Assembly (NCBI GenBank): GCA_035546975.1
Contig: DASZVS010000003.1
Span: 54,800 to 118,799, forward strand
Length of the DNA stretch: 64,000 nt
Reading direction: 5' to 3'
Origin: JARIHC01 sp035546975
GTDB lineage: Bacteria > Patescibacteriota > Saccharimonadia > Saccharimonadales > UBA4665
Part shown: piece after piece, positions 33,151 to 42,769 of the stretch
Numbering within the stretch: the first letter of the stretch is position 1
Layout: the number at the start of each line of letters is the position of its first letter
Made by a program: the position numbers and the translations under genes
Notes under the pieces: model-generated
What the model saw: only the letters and a program-made list of their open reading frames with translations
What the model was told of the DNA's origin: nothing
The model's database searches: none

Positions 33151-33857
33151 CGCTTTGGCTCCACAAGCTTCAAAAAGCTGTCTTCCACTGTTTTGCTGGC
33201 GGTGCGCTCACGAAGTTCTCGCGGACTGCCGCTGGCCAGCAATTTACCATCGCGAATCAAAAGAAGTTCTTCGCAATGCTCGGCCTCATCCATGACGTGA
33301 CTGGAAATGATAAGTGTTGTGCCGCGGGCAGCCAGTCCGGCGAACAATTGCCAAAGCTGCCGACGCAGTACCGGATCGACGCCCACAGTCGGCTCATCCA
33401 AGACTAGTAATTTTGGCTGGCCAAGCAAGGCGATCGCCAGCGACACCCGTGATTTTTGGCCGCCGGAGAGCGTCGCAAAAAGCTGCTTGGACTGACCGCT
33501 CAGCTCAACTTGCGTAATCGCTTCGTCCGCTGCACTTTTTGGAAGATTCCGCATGGCTGCAAAATAACGCACATTTTCACGCACACTTAGGTCTGGGTAG
33601 ACAGCCGGCGACTGGGTCATGTAGCCGATGTCGACACGCAGTTGTTTGTCACCTGCTGCCAGGTCAAAAATCTCTACGCTGCCTTTGGTAATTTTCTGTC
33701 GCCCGACAATGGTTCGGATCAGCGTCGTCTTACCCGCCCCCGATGGCCCGAGCAAGCCGATGATCTTTCCTTGCGGAGCCTCAAACGCCAGACGCTTCAG
33801 AATCCTCTGACCACCCAGTTCGACTTCCAAGTCCTGCACCTTGATCGCGGCTGCCAT
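33147..33857 (-). CDS. ABC transporter ATP-binding protein
   Basis: ATPase of 236 residues: Walker A GPSGAGKTTLIR, signature LSGGQKSRVSLAIA, Walker B LLVLDEPTVGVD and the H-loop ISSHVMDEAE. Partner of the ABC-2 permease. TACTCT (33865-33870) lies 7 nt before the ATG, so the cassette has its own leaderless promoter starting at the prfB stop. Confidence 0.95.
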   Translation of the reverse strand: MAAAIKVQDLEVELGGQRILKRLAFEAPQGKIIGLLGPSGAGKTTLIRTIVGRQKITKGSVEIFDLAAGDKQLRVDIGYMTQSPAVYPDLSVRENVRYFAAMRNLPKSAADEAITQVELSGQSKQLFATLSGGQKSRVSLAIALLGQPKLLVLDEPTVGVDPVLRRQLWQLFAGLAARGTTLIISSHVMDEAEHCEELLLIRDGKLLASGSPRELRERTASKTVEDSFLKLVEPKR

Positions 33858-33880
33858 AGCATTTAGAGTAGCATAAAAGA

Positions 33881-34966
33881 CTATTGTCCAAGGGCATGGT
33901 TCAGGTACGCGTCGACTAGCGGGTCGAGGTCGCCGTCGAGGACTTTGTCGGGATCGGAAGTTTCGTATTTGGTACGCAGGTCTTTCACTTGCTTATACGG
34001 ATGCAATACATAAGAACGAATTTGATTGCCCCATTCCGCCGACTGGTTCGGACCTTTGAGTTCATTAAGTTTTTCGGCATGTTGCTCCAACTGAAGCTGG
34101 GCTAGCCGGGAACGCAAAATTGTGAGCGCCGTTTCCCTGTTCTGGAGTTGCGAACGTTCATTCTGAATAGCAACCGTGAGACCAGTCGAAATATGTGTAA
34201 CCCGCACAGCCGAATCGGTCGTGTTAACGCTCTGGCCGCCGTGGCCGCCGCTGCGGTAAACGTCAATTTTTAGATCTTTGTCGTCGATCTCCAGCTCATC
34301 CGGCTGGTCAATTTTCGGCATCACCTCCACTTTTGCAAAACTCGTCTGCCGTAAATTGTCAGCGTTGAACGGGCTGAGCCGTACCAGTCGGTGCACTCCA
34401 TGTTCACCCTTTAATTTGCCATATACAAACGGCCCGTCTACTTCTACGGTGACGCTCTTAAGACCAGCCTCTTCGCCGGGAGATTCGTCTACAATCCGGA
34501 CGTCCCATCTGTTTTTTTCGAAATATCGGCTATACATTCTGAATAACATTTGTGTCCAATCCTGGGCATCCGTACCGCCGGCACCCGCATGGATACTAAG
34601 GATGGCGCCGTGGCTATCGTATGGGCCGTTGAACTTTAGTTCTTCTTTTAATTCATTAAAATCTTTCTCAGCTTGCCCGAGCTGCTGGGTAAGTTCGCCT
34701 TTTAAGCTCTCATCGTTTAATTTGAGGAGCTCGCCCGCTTCTTCTACGCTTTTTTGAAGCTTGAGCCATGGCTCTACTCTTGTTTCAAGCCGGGCAATTT
34801 GCTTCATTATCTCTTGCGCTTTGGTGGAATCACTCCAAAAATCTGCCTGCTGGCTCTGGTTCCGCAATGCGTCTAATTGGCCGCTCAGTTCAGTGATCTT
34901 AAGCTTATTAAACGCAGCTTCGACCTCCGTTTTTAGGTCAGCCGCCCGTTTCTGCTCTTCTTGCAT
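33881..34966 (-). CDS. prfB: Peptide chain release factor 2
   Basis: Reads UGA and UAA stop codons. Of 361 residues, the codon-recognition tripeptide SPF is in RLSPFNADN and the catalytic GGQ in SGGHGGQSVN. The frame is continuous: there is no programmed frameshift near codon 25. Start follows the M16 peptidase stop by 1 nt. Its presence shows UGA is a stop codon here. Confidence 0.97.
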   Translation of the reverse strand: MQEEQKRAADLKTEVEAAFNKLKITELSGQLDALRNQSQQADFWSDSTKAQEIMKQIARLETRVEPWLKLQKSVEEAGELLKLNDESLKGELTQQLGQAEKDFNELKEELKFNGPYDSHGAILSIHAGAGGTDAQDWTQMLFRMYSRYFEKNRWDVRIVDESPGEEAGLKSVTVEVDGPFVYGKLKGEHGVHRLVRLSPFNADNLRQTSFAKVEVMPKIDQPDELEIDDKDLKIDVYRSGGHGGQSVNTTDSAVRVTHISTGLTVAIQNERSQLQNRETALTILRSRLAQLQLEQHAEKLNELKGPNQSAEWGNQIRSYVLHPYKQVKDLRTKYETSDPDKVLDGDLDPLVDAYLNHALGQ

Positions 34967-34967
34967 A

Positions 34968-36281
34968 TTACTTCCTCAGGGTAGTTTTCGGCGTAATATT
35001 CCATAGCGGATTTAGTTGGCTCTGTAGCTTATCCACGAATTTCGGACCCGAATTGCCAAGCACGCCGAACCCCCATACATCGTCGCGGAACATGTCCGTC
35101 ACGACATTGATGATTTGTTCCTTGTCGACAGCCTTGATACGCTCTGGTATCCGGTAATAATCGTCAACTATTTCATCGAAGAAATAACGGCCTAAGTAAC
35201 CGGCGGCAGTACCGCTAACCGTTTGGGCGCTGCGCTGAAAGCGGCCGAGTGCATATTGCTTGGTAGACTGGATATCTTTCTTGGTGATGTCCCCCGCTAG
35301 CAGCTTGCTCAGCTCTTTTACGACAATTTTGAAAAGCGGCGCGGCATTTTTATCCGATACCTGGCCGCCAAACCACCAGTTCGTAGCGTGCGAAGTCTGG
35401 CTTAGACCGGAACTCATACCGTATATCAAGCCTTTTTCGCGGGCCGTGCCAAGGATTTTGGAGTAAAGCGTTTCTGTCAGCAGCGTATTCACCAAGTACA
35501 ATGCGTCAGCCTCCGGATCACTTAAGCGGTGTTCGGCGAACGTATCAATATAGAAGTATAGGTTTTCAACCGTATCGTTCGGGACATAGACCGGTTTTTC
35601 CAGGCGCTGCAGGTGTTCATGCGGCAACGCGAAGCGTTGGCCGCGGTTCGGCAATTCCATGGCTTCCAATAACTTGATGATCGTCTTCTGGCGGCGTGAT
35701 GATAAATTCCCGGTAATGACAAAGCGCATATTCGGCGTATTGTGCGTCCGGAGGTAATGATCACGCACGTCTTCCACCGTTACATTTTCCATGAGCTCCA
35801 GGCGCTCAATGTCGCTTTTGGCAATCAGGCCGAGATTTTTGCGCATTTCGAGCCCTAAGCGGCGGAAATGATTATTACTATGCGCAGCCATCTCTTCTTT
35901 AACGTTGCCGAATTCCGCTTTGAACTCCTCTTCCAGGAATAACGGCTTAGAAATAGCCGTTAGCAGCAATCCCAAAACCCGGCTCCACTCAAAATCGGCG
36001 CACTCGCTTTCATAGGTAATGTCATATACGCCCGTGCTGGCATTGCTGTAAGCGCCGTTTTTCTCCAGCTCCGCTTGGAAATCACGCGCCTTCGGTATCA
36101 GTTCGTTGGCGCCCAAAAGCACATGTTCCATCAGGTGCGGAACTTCCCATTTTTCGGGCCTTACCAGATACTCGCCAGCACGAAAATTAATATAAAAACT
36201 CATAACTGACGCGTTCGGCACGTGTATTAGGAGTCCTTTGGCGCCGTTGTCGAGCTCAACCTCGGTAACAGTATGCTTCAC
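34968..36281 (-). CDS. M16-family zinc metallopeptidase
   Basis: Protein of 437 residues. The inverted zinc motif HxxEH reads HLMEH at about 50-54 and the downstream ligand Glu lies in NVKEEMAAHSNN. A single two-domain unit, as in YmxG/PqqL-like and AlbF proteins. It may process small peptides. It sits between secA (gap 5 nt) and prfB (gap 1 nt). Confidence 0.92.
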   Translation of the reverse strand: MKHTVTEVELDNGAKGLLIHVPNASVMSFYINFRAGEYLVRPEKWEVPHLMEHVLLGANELIPKARDFQAELEKNGAYSNASTGVYDITYESECADFEWSRVLGLLLTAISKPLFLEEEFKAEFGNVKEEMAAHSNNHFRRLGLEMRKNLGLIAKSDIERLELMENVTVEDVRDHYLRTHNTPNMRFVITGNLSSRRQKTIIKLLEAMELPNRGQRFALPHEHLQRLEKPVYVPNDTVENLYFYIDTFAEHRLSDPEADALYLVNTLLTETLYSKILGTAREKGLIYGMSSGLSQTSHATNWWFGGQVSDKNAAPLFKIVVKELSKLLAGDITKKDIQSTKQYALGRFQRSAQTVSGTAAGYLGRYFFDEIVDDYYRIPERIKAVDKEQIINVVTDMFRDDVWGFGVLGNSGPKFVDKLQSQLNPLWNITPKTTLRK

Positions 36282-36286
36282 GTGCC

Positions 36287-38893
36287 CTACTTCCGCCGGC
36301 GCCCCGCCGAGCGGCGTTTACGTTCATTTTTGCGGGCTTTTTTGCGGTCGGAAGATTGTTTCTTTTTGACCGTTTGCGATTCCCGCTTGGTACTGAAGTC
36401 GCTTTCGTTAAACTCGTTTTCGTTATTGGTAATTTGCGATGCGTTGTTGACCGAACCCTGGGCTGCCCTCGTGAGCTCGGTATCGATAGCCCGGTCAAGG
36501 TCCTCTTGCGAAATCGGTTGGGCATGGAAAAGATGAACCAGTACGTCATGCCTCAGGCTGGCCTGCATATCATCAAAAAGTAGCTGGCCGCGGCGGCGGT
36601 ATTCAACCAACGGATCCTGCTGGCCGACGCTCATCCAGTGGATACCTTCGCGCAAATGATCCATGTTCTCAAGGTGCTGCATCCAGAGATTGTCCAAAAC
36701 CTGCAAGTAAATGTCGCGCTCGACTTTGCGCATAATCTCCTTGGTAAATGCAGCTTCGCGGCCTTCGTACAGTTCAAGAGCTTCCGTTTTAAGCGTTGCG
36801 CCGAATTTGCTAGCGTCCGAATCAAATAAACGGTCGAGCGTTGCTTCGTCGAAGGGGAAAATCTCGCGCAGTACGTCTTCGAACTGTTCGCTCGTCACTA
36901 GCGGCGAAGTGGCCAGTGTCTTCGTTTCTTCTTCTATTAGAATTCGTATCCGCTTGCTGATGTCGCTGGCCTTCAGGATCTCGCGGCGCATAGCGTAGAT
37001 GGCCTTGCGATGGCGGTTCATAACATCGTCATACTGGACGACACTCTTGCGCTGGTCGAAATGGTAGCCTTCCACCTTCTTTTGGGCGCCTTCGAGGCTG
37101 CGGCTGATAATCCTATTTTCTATCGGCGTGTCGGCGTCAGCGCCCAGGCGTTTCATAACGTTTTTGATGCGGTCGCCGCCGAAAATGCGCATCAGGTCGT
37201 CTTCGGTACTGACAAAAAATTGCGTCACGCCCGGATCGCCCTGGCGGCCGGAGCGGCCCCGCAGCTGGTTATCGATACGGCGTGATTCATGGCGTTCGGA
37301 TCCGAGCACAAACAAACCGCCGAGCTCTTTTACTCCTTCGCCAAGTACGATGTCCGTGCCGCGGCCGGCAATGTTCGTAGCCAGCGTCACGGCGCCTTTT
37401 TCGCCGGCTTTGGCAACGATAGCCGCCTCGCGCTCATTATTCTTGGCGTTCAATACTTGGTGCGGCACGCCAGCCTTGGTAAGCATAGCCCCGAGCGCTT
37501 CATTTTTCTCGATTGAAACGGTACCGATCAGGACCGGCTGGCCTTTGGTATGCAGCGCTTGGACCTCGCGAGCGATGGCTTTGAATTTGGCGCGCTCAGC
37601 ACCGTAAATCCGGTCGGATCGGTCAATGCGGGCCAGCGGCCGGTTCGACGGCACATCGACTACGTCGAGTTTATAGATCTGGTGAAACTCTTCAGCCTCG
37701 GTTAAAGCCGTGCCGGTCATGCCTGCCAGTTTTTCATAGAGGCGGAAATAGTTCTGGAAAGAAATTGTGGCAAGCGTCATGCTCTCCTGCTGAACCTCGA
37801 CGCCTTCTTTTGCCTCGATAGCCTGGTGCAAACCCTCATTGTAGCGCCGTCCGGCCAGCAAGCGGCCAGTGAACTCATCGACGATCACGACTTCGCCGTC
37901 CTGCGTGACAACATAGTCTTTATCGCGGTGGAAAAGCGCATGGGCGCGAAGCGCTTGCTGCAAGTGATAAATGGTGCGGATGTTTTCGCTACCATATAGG
38001 TTATCGATGCCGAGGATTTTTTGTACTTTTTCGACACCGGGGTCGGTTAGGACAACCGTTTTGCGCTTTTCATCAGTTTCAAAATGCTTCTCTTTTACCA
38101 GCTGCCGGACAACTTTGGCAAATTGGGCGTAGGCATTGCCCGAAGTAACGCTCGGGGCGCTGATAATCAGCGGCGTGCGGGCTTCGTCGATCAGAATGGA
38201 GTCAACTTCGTCGACAATAGCATAATGCAAGTCGCGCTGGCGCAACTGGTCAACTTCTTTGACCATGTTATCTCGTAAGTAATCGAAGCCAAATTCGTTG
38301 TTTGTGCCATACGTAATATCTGCTGCGTACGCCTCCTGGCGGGTGCACGGTTTCAAGTGCCGCAAGCGCTCATCTTCATGCTCGGTATTTGTGAATTCTT
38401 TGTCGTATATGTAGGATTGATCGCCCAAGATAACGCCCACGCTCATACCGAGAAAGTCATATACCTTGCCCATCCAGCCGGCATCGCGTTGGGCCAGGTA
38501 GTCGTTAACCGTAACGACATGCACGCCCTTCTCGGTAAGCGCGTTCAGATACACCGGCAAAGTTGCTACCAGCGTTTTACCTTCGCCAGTTTTCATTTCG
38601 GCCACGCTGCCTTCATGCAGCACCATGCCGCCAATTAACTGGACATCAAAATGCCGCATCCCCAGCGAACGGCTGGCACCCTCCCGCACAACGGCAAAAG
38701 CATCAGGCAGAAGTGTATCAAGTGTCTCTTTTTTGAGCCGCTTTTTAAGCACGTCGGTTTGCTCGCGCAGCTGTTTGTCGGTCAGCTTTTTATACTTGTC
38801 ATCGAGCGCATTAACATCTTTAACGCGCTTGCGCAGCCGTTTGACGGTCTTGGCTTGCGGGTCTCCTAAAATTTTCTTAAAGACAATATTCAT
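36287..38893 (-). CDS. secA: Preprotein translocase ATPase SecA
   Basis: Motor of the Sec translocon, 868 residues. Walker A MKTGEGKTLVA lies near 100, the DEAD-like VDEVDSILIDEARTP near 210, and the helicase motif GRSGRQGDPG near 555. The C-terminus ends in a Lys/Arg-rich tail and lacks the CxCx8CH zinc motif used for SecB binding. Start of a secA-M16-prfB operon; TATAAT lies about 45 nt upstream. Confidence 0.98.
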   Translation of the reverse strand: MNIVFKKILGDPQAKTVKRLRKRVKDVNALDDKYKKLTDKQLREQTDVLKKRLKKETLDTLLPDAFAVVREGASRSLGMRHFDVQLIGGMVLHEGSVAEMKTGEGKTLVATLPVYLNALTEKGVHVVTVNDYLAQRDAGWMGKVYDFLGMSVGVILGDQSYIYDKEFTNTEHEDERLRHLKPCTRQEAYAADITYGTNNEFGFDYLRDNMVKEVDQLRQRDLHYAIVDEVDSILIDEARTPLIISAPSVTSGNAYAQFAKVVRQLVKEKHFETDEKRKTVVLTDPGVEKVQKILGIDNLYGSENIRTIYHLQQALRAHALFHRDKDYVVTQDGEVVIVDEFTGRLLAGRRYNEGLHQAIEAKEGVEVQQESMTLATISFQNYFRLYEKLAGMTGTALTEAEEFHQIYKLDVVDVPSNRPLARIDRSDRIYGAERAKFKAIAREVQALHTKGQPVLIGTVSIEKNEALGAMLTKAGVPHQVLNAKNNEREAAIVAKAGEKGAVTLATNIAGRGTDIVLGEGVKELGGLFVLGSERHESRRIDNQLRGRSGRQGDPGVTQFFVSTEDDLMRIFGGDRIKNVMKRLGADADTPIENRIISRSLEGAQKKVEGYHFDQRKSVVQYDDVMNRHRKAIYAMRREILKASDISKRIRILIEEETKTLATSPLVTSEQFEDVLREIFPFDEATLDRLFDSDASKFGATLKTEALELYEGREAAFTKEIMRKVERDIYLQVLDNLWMQHLENMDHLREGIHWMSVGQQDPLVEYRRRGQLLFDDMQASLRHDVLVHLFHAQPISQEDLDRAIDTELTRAAQGSVNNASQITNNENEFNESDFSTKRESQTVKKKQSSDRKKARKNERKRRSAGRRRK

Positions 38894-38986
38894 ACTCCGG
38901 AAACGGTCTCCCCCTGTTTATCTAGACAAAAGTATCTATATGATTATAGCTGTTTTGGCCGCCAAATGCGACCAGTATTTCTAAAT

Positions 38987-39463
38987 TCACACAGTCGCTG
39001 AAAGGTCTTCGGGAGCGGCACAGGCAGCTATGATGCCGCGGTACGAATGATGCGGCAACGGTGGATGCTTACCGCTATGCAAACCGAGAACCAGGCAGTC
39101 TTCAGGCAATATGTCTTTTTCGCCATCGACCCTTACGACAACCGCTTCGCCGGCTCCTACCGGATCGGATGATACGGGCGCGTTGCATTCGGCATCTCCA
39201 ATCTTGCCATGTTCCACTTGTTGGGCAGTGACACCGAGAGCTTCTGCCACCCGTCCTGTTTGGAGCGCGTTGCCGGCCGTGCGCCACTTGCCGGCTCTGA
39301 TAGCATGGCAGACAATTTTGCCTACTTCTTTTGGCATTGCAGGGTTTGCAGGACCCGCCTGTACTGTCTCAGTACGAGAGTTACCCCCGCAGCCGCCGGC
39401 AAATAATGCCGCAGTCGCCATACCGGTGGCTAATAAAGCCTGACCTCTTTCGATGCTTCTCAT
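38987..39463 (-). CDS. Putative lipoprotein, unknown
   Basis: Protein of 158 residues. A signal peptide with a lipobox-like FAGGC at about 20-25 suggests lipid anchoring. The mature part contains several Cys (VCHAI, DAEC, EDCL, AACAA). Not recognised. TAGAAT lies 9 nt before the ATG. Confidence 0.6.
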   Translation of the reverse strand: MRSIERGQALLATGMATAALFAGGCGGNSRTETVQAGPANPAMPKEVGKIVCHAIRAGKWRTAGNALQTGRVAEALGVTAQQVEHGKIGDAECNAPVSSDPVGAGEAVVVRVDGEKDILPEDCLVLGLHSGKHPPLPHHSYRGIIAACAAPEDLSATV

Positions 39464-39516
39464 AAGGAGAATATTCTACCACTATTTTGTAGATGCGTAA
39501 ATATTTTATGCAGCCC

Positions 39517-39539
39517 AAAAGCCAAGGTCCTGGCCTTTT
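39517..39539. terminator. Weak bidirectional terminator-like hairpin after hpf
   Basis: AAAAGCCA pairs with TGGCCTTTT with one bulge. It lies 47 nt past the hpf stop and between hpf and the lipoprotein gene. Confidence 0.45.
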
Positions 39540-39585
39540 ATAGAAGCGAACGGAGCACCATGCACTCTTCCTGTAACTAACGGGC

Positions 39586-39948
39586 TTACGCCTGGCGCCG
39601 TGTCCAGCGGGCTACTAGCCTGCGGTGCATTTTGCCGTTTTCGTGCAGGTCTTTGTATTTTCTAATCTGTTGCTTCAATTTGGTTTCGACGATATCGATT
39701 GCCGCGAACATATTCAGTGCTTTCTCCTTCACGACTATCGTTTGCTGCGGCAGGTACAGAACCACTTCGCACACGCAGTGGTCATTCTTCTTTGACTTCG
39801 TTTCACTGAGTGATACTTCGCAGTGGGCACTCTCGCGGCTGTGTCTGGACAAATACCGGTCAAGGTTGCCGATTTTACGGGTTACGTACTTGCGGAGGGG
39901 ATCATTAACGGTGGTATGGACACCTTGGATTTCAAACCTTTGTAGCAT
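39586..39948 (-). CDS. hpf: Ribosome hibernation promoting factor (short form)
   Basis: Protein of 120 residues of the HPF/YfiA family that inactivates ribosomes in resting cells. The conserved first strand (FEIQGVHTTVNDPLRKYVT) and AALDIVETKL-like helix are seen as AAIDIVETKLKQQIRKYK. It lacks the long-form dimerisation tail. AAAGGAGG precedes the ATG and TATAAT lies about 35 nt upstream: a normal leadered gene. Confidence 0.93.
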   Translation of the reverse strand: MLQRFEIQGVHTTVNDPLRKYVTRKIGNLDRYLSRHSRESAHCEVSLSETKSKKNDHCVCEVVLYLPQQTIVVKEKALNMFAAIDIVETKLKQQIRKYKDLHENGKMHRRLVARWTRRQA

Positions 39949-40004
39949 GGGCGGCCTCCTTTCAAATGAACAGCTTCTACTTTTATTATACGCGCTCTGG
40001 CTAT

Positions 40005-41303
40005 CTATATCTCGGTTTTGCCGCCTATAAACGGCTGCAAAGCTTCCGGAATTTTAACCATGCCATCGATAGTTTGAAAGTTTTCAATGATAGCTATAGG
40101 CGTGCGGCTCAACGCAAACGCAGTAGCATCGTTTGTGTGCACCAGTTCAATTTGGCCGTCTTTGCGCTTAACCCGGGTTTTCAGCCGGCGCGCTTGGTAG
40201 TCGGTCATATAGTCGGCGGTGTGTGTTTCGCGGTACTTATCCTGCCCCGGCAGCCAGGCTTCTATATCAACGCCGCGGGCATTCGGCTTGCCGATGTCCG
40301 CCGTACACTTTGTTAAAACCTGGTATGGAATTCCGAGAAGCTGCATCAGTTTTTCCTGGATAGCGATTAAAAATAGGTGCTCATCGCGTCCTTGTTCGGC
40401 CACGGTGAGCGATTCCATTTCCAGTTTGTCGAACTGGTGCATGCGGAACATGCCCTCCATGTCTTTGCCATACGTGCCGGCTTCCCGCCGGAAACTGGTA
40501 GCGTAACCAAGGTAACGTATCGGGAGTTCAGCTTCATCTAGAATCTCATCGGCATGCATGGAGCCGAGCACATGTTCGGCACTGCCCTGCAGCCACAAGT
40601 CTTCATCCTCGATTTTGTAACGGTCGTCGCGAGGTTCTAGCCGGTCCATAGCGTCATACAATTCTGTACGTATCATGAGCGGCGGCAGTACCGGCACGAA
40701 CGGCTTATCGCTAATCTGAAGATTTTGCTCTCTAATAATTTCACTGATAAAAGCCTTGTCGGTCAGCTTACTGATGACAAACTGGATAATGGCAAATTGC
40801 AGCTTAACCAGATCACCCCTAAGGTACGCGAAACGGCTGCCGGTAACTTTGGCGGCGCGTTCTTTGTCCAGCCAGCCTTTTGCTTCGGCCAGCTCGGCAT
40901 GCGTCTTTGGGCGGAAATCAAACTGCGGAGGACGGCCGACTGTTTTGCTTACAATATTTTCGTCTTCGGAAACGCCTGGCGGCACATCGCCGAGCGGCAT
41001 ATTCGGCACAGCCTTAAGCAAGGTTCCGAATTCTTTCTCGATCGACTCAAGCCGGTGCTCCACATCATTAACCTGGTCGCGCAAATCCCTGCCCTTGGCA
41101 ATTTGTTCCTCGCTCGGTTTCTGGCCTTTAGTTTGCGCGGTCAGTTCGTTGCGCTGGCGCCGCAGGTCTTCTGCTTGCTGCAATAACTCGCGGCGTTCTT
41201 TGTCGAACCCGAGCAATTGCTGGATGTCGACCTCATAGCCTTTTTGTTTTGATTTTTCCGCCACTAACTCAGGATTTTCGCGGATAAATTGGATATCTAG
41301 CAT
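40005..41303 (-). CDS. serS: Seryl-tRNA synthetase
   Basis: Protein of 432 residues. The N-terminal antiparallel coiled coil (about 30-100) grips the tRNA-Ser long arm; class II motif 2 FRREAGTYGKDMEGMFRMHQ and motif 3 ALSRTPIAIIENFQ-type region follow. TATACT (41311-41316) lies 7 nt before the ATG: leaderless. Confidence 0.97.
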   Translation of the reverse strand: MLDIQFIRENPELVAEKSKQKGYEVDIQQLLGFDKERRELLQQAEDLRRQRNELTAQTKGQKPSEEQIAKGRDLRDQVNDVEHRLESIEKEFGTLLKAVPNMPLGDVPPGVSEDENIVSKTVGRPPQFDFRPKTHAELAEAKGWLDKERAAKVTGSRFAYLRGDLVKLQFAIIQFVISKLTDKAFISEIIREQNLQISDKPFVPVLPPLMIRTELYDAMDRLEPRDDRYKIEDEDLWLQGSAEHVLGSMHADEILDEAELPIRYLGYATSFRREAGTYGKDMEGMFRMHQFDKLEMESLTVAEQGRDEHLFLIAIQEKLMQLLGIPYQVLTKCTADIGKPNARGVDIEAWLPGQDKYRETHTADYMTDYQARRLKTRVKRKDGQIELVHTNDATAFALSRTPIAIIENFQTIDGMVKIPEALQPFIGGKTEI

Positions 41304-41348
41304 GGTTTTAAGTATAGCGTAAGCCTCGGTCGCCCGAAACCGCTTATG

Positions 41349-41888
41349 CTAAACACTTGCTTCGGCTGGCGCCGCCTGCACGTCAAGCTTGAAATGGACG
41401 GCCAGCATAGCCAGGCCGAACAACACTGCCCTGTCGTTCATACTAGTGGCGTTAACGGGTTCATACCTGTCCAAGACAGTGCCGCTTGCCACAGAGCGTG
41501 ACGGTACTTGCTGGGAATATGCATATAAGTTGCCGTCGCTGCCATCAAGAAAAGCCACGGCGCCCATTTCACGGCGGGCCCTGCCCCCTGTGAAATATGA
41601 GGCGCCATCCGGCAGTTCGCCAAGTGCCCAGCCAGACAGAAATAGGCCTTCTCCATCTTTCTCTCTGGCGTGTTTAATAACCGTGCCGCCATAATTATTT
41701 GCCGAACGCAGAGCCCCCATAACCAGCTTTGCCTCAACCGGTACAGCCCGGCTTATGGCTGCACGCTCTACACCGCCTATATCTTCGATGCCTTCTATAA
41801 GCGTGCCATTAGTAACTTCCGCTACCGGCTGCTTCTGCAATGCCTTAGCGGCATGGTCTCTATATCTCTCAAAGTAAAAGTCTGCCAT
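41349..41888 (-). CDS. Uncharacterised protein
   Basis: Soluble protein of 179 residues, Ala/Gly-rich, with a SGWALGELPDGASYFTGG-like central part. No family recognised. Own promoter TTGCAT-16-GATAAT, 6 nt from the ATG. Confidence 0.6.
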   Translation of the reverse strand: MADFYFERYRDHAAKALQKQPVAEVTNGTLIEGIEDIGGVERAAISRAVPVEAKLVMGALRSANNYGGTVIKHAREKDGEGLFLSGWALGELPDGASYFTGGRARREMGAVAFLDGSDGNLYAYSQQVPSRSVASGTVLDRYEPVNATSMNDRAVLFGLAMLAVHFKLDVQAAPAEASV

Positions 41889-41894
41889 ATATGG

Positions 41895-41922
41895 ATTATC
41901 TCAGTTACACCTGGAGATGCAA
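41895..41922 (-). promoter_or_regulatory. Leaderless promoter
   Basis: TTGCAT (41917-41922), 16 bp, GATAAT (41895-41900), 6 nt to the ATG at 41888. Confidence 0.6.
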
Positions 41923-41933
41923 GCAGAAGCAAT

Positions 41934-42710
41934 TTATTTTTTCTTTAGGTGATCGACCGTTAGCTTGGTGCGGGCCTTGGCGTACTCGCAAAAGTCGCAA
42001 GGACCGCCCATAGCCGCATCACCGACCGGCGGCATATCATCACTCTCTATGCATTGTTTCATTTTTTCGAGCGTCGGTTCGATCCAGGCATCATTGCCTG
42101 TATATGGGATGAGTTTGGTCTTGAATTCTACACGGTCATTGAATCCATCAAGGTCAAAGCGAGCGTTCGTGTAGACAAAATACCCTGTGTCTTGGACTTT
42201 GAACCCGTTTTGCCGGAGTAACCACTGGTAAACTTCCAATTGGCGCTTATAACTGATTTGCCAGGCCGAATCGATGCTCACATCGCTCTGTTTGGCTGTG
42301 GCTTTGTAATCGACGACGATAAGCTCGCCGGTGGCAGTGGCCCACACGTCATCGATTGCACCGTATACATGCAGATTAGTGGGCTCGTGCAGCGTTGCTA
42401 CCCCAGTAAAATTGTAGCGCCACTTATCCAGATCTTTATGTTGGTACGGAACCGCTTCGACCTTGTGTTTTTCCATGATAGGGTGCGGCGTACCGGCGGC
42501 GCGGTGCTTATCGAACTCTTTTTTGAACAATTCGTCGATAGCTTTGTTGATATTGAACGGCGGCCCGCTCGGGCGTTTTATCTTCAACCGCGCATCAAGC
42601 CAAAAACAACGCGGGCACTGCATGAATAACTCGATCTTAGACCGGCTAACTTTGTACGGTTCTTTCTGCCCCGGCTTGTAAGCCGGAGAGCGATTATTTG
42701 TATATGCCAT
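41934..42710 (-). CDS. PD-(D/E)XK nuclease-superfamily protein
   Basis: Protein of 258 residues. The motif GELIVVDYKAT is the D-(x)-DxK core of the PDDEXK_1 (RecB-like) nuclease fold. Four Cys (MQCPRCFW near 32 and GGPCDFC near the end) are placed as for the iron-sulfur or zinc cluster of AddB/Cas4-like nucleases. Stand-alone; no CRISPR array nearby. TACAAT (42718-42723) is 7 nt from the ATG. Confidence 0.82.
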   Translation of the reverse strand: MAYTNNRSPAYKPGQKEPYKVSRSKIELFMQCPRCFWLDARLKIKRPSGPPFNINKAIDELFKKEFDKHRAAGTPHPIMEKHKVEAVPYQHKDLDKWRYNFTGVATLHEPTNLHVYGAIDDVWATATGELIVVDYKATAKQSDVSIDSAWQISYKRQLEVYQWLLRQNGFKVQDTGYFVYTNARFDLDGFNDRVEFKTKLIPYTGNDAWIEPTLEKMKQCIESDDMPPVGDAAMGGPCDFCEYAKARTKLTVDHLKKK

Positions 42711-42769
42711 TATCTTTATTGTACCGGAAAGCGGTACAGCATGCCCATCATATTCATTAATTTTTAAGA

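Noticed and set aside
33881..34966. Programmed +1 frameshift in prfB
   Set aside because: The RF2 frame is continuous from the start codon and aligns with full-length RF2; no in-frame UGA near codon 25.
41934..42710. Cas4-type CRISPR adaptation nuclease
   Set aside because: The PD-(D/E)XK core and Cys pairs fit, but no CRISPR array or other cas genes occur in the window.
42721..42736. Terminator between 42770-43861 and the nuclease gene
   Set aside because: GTACCG/CGGTAC forms a short hairpin but has no T run and overlaps the -10 box of the nuclease gene.
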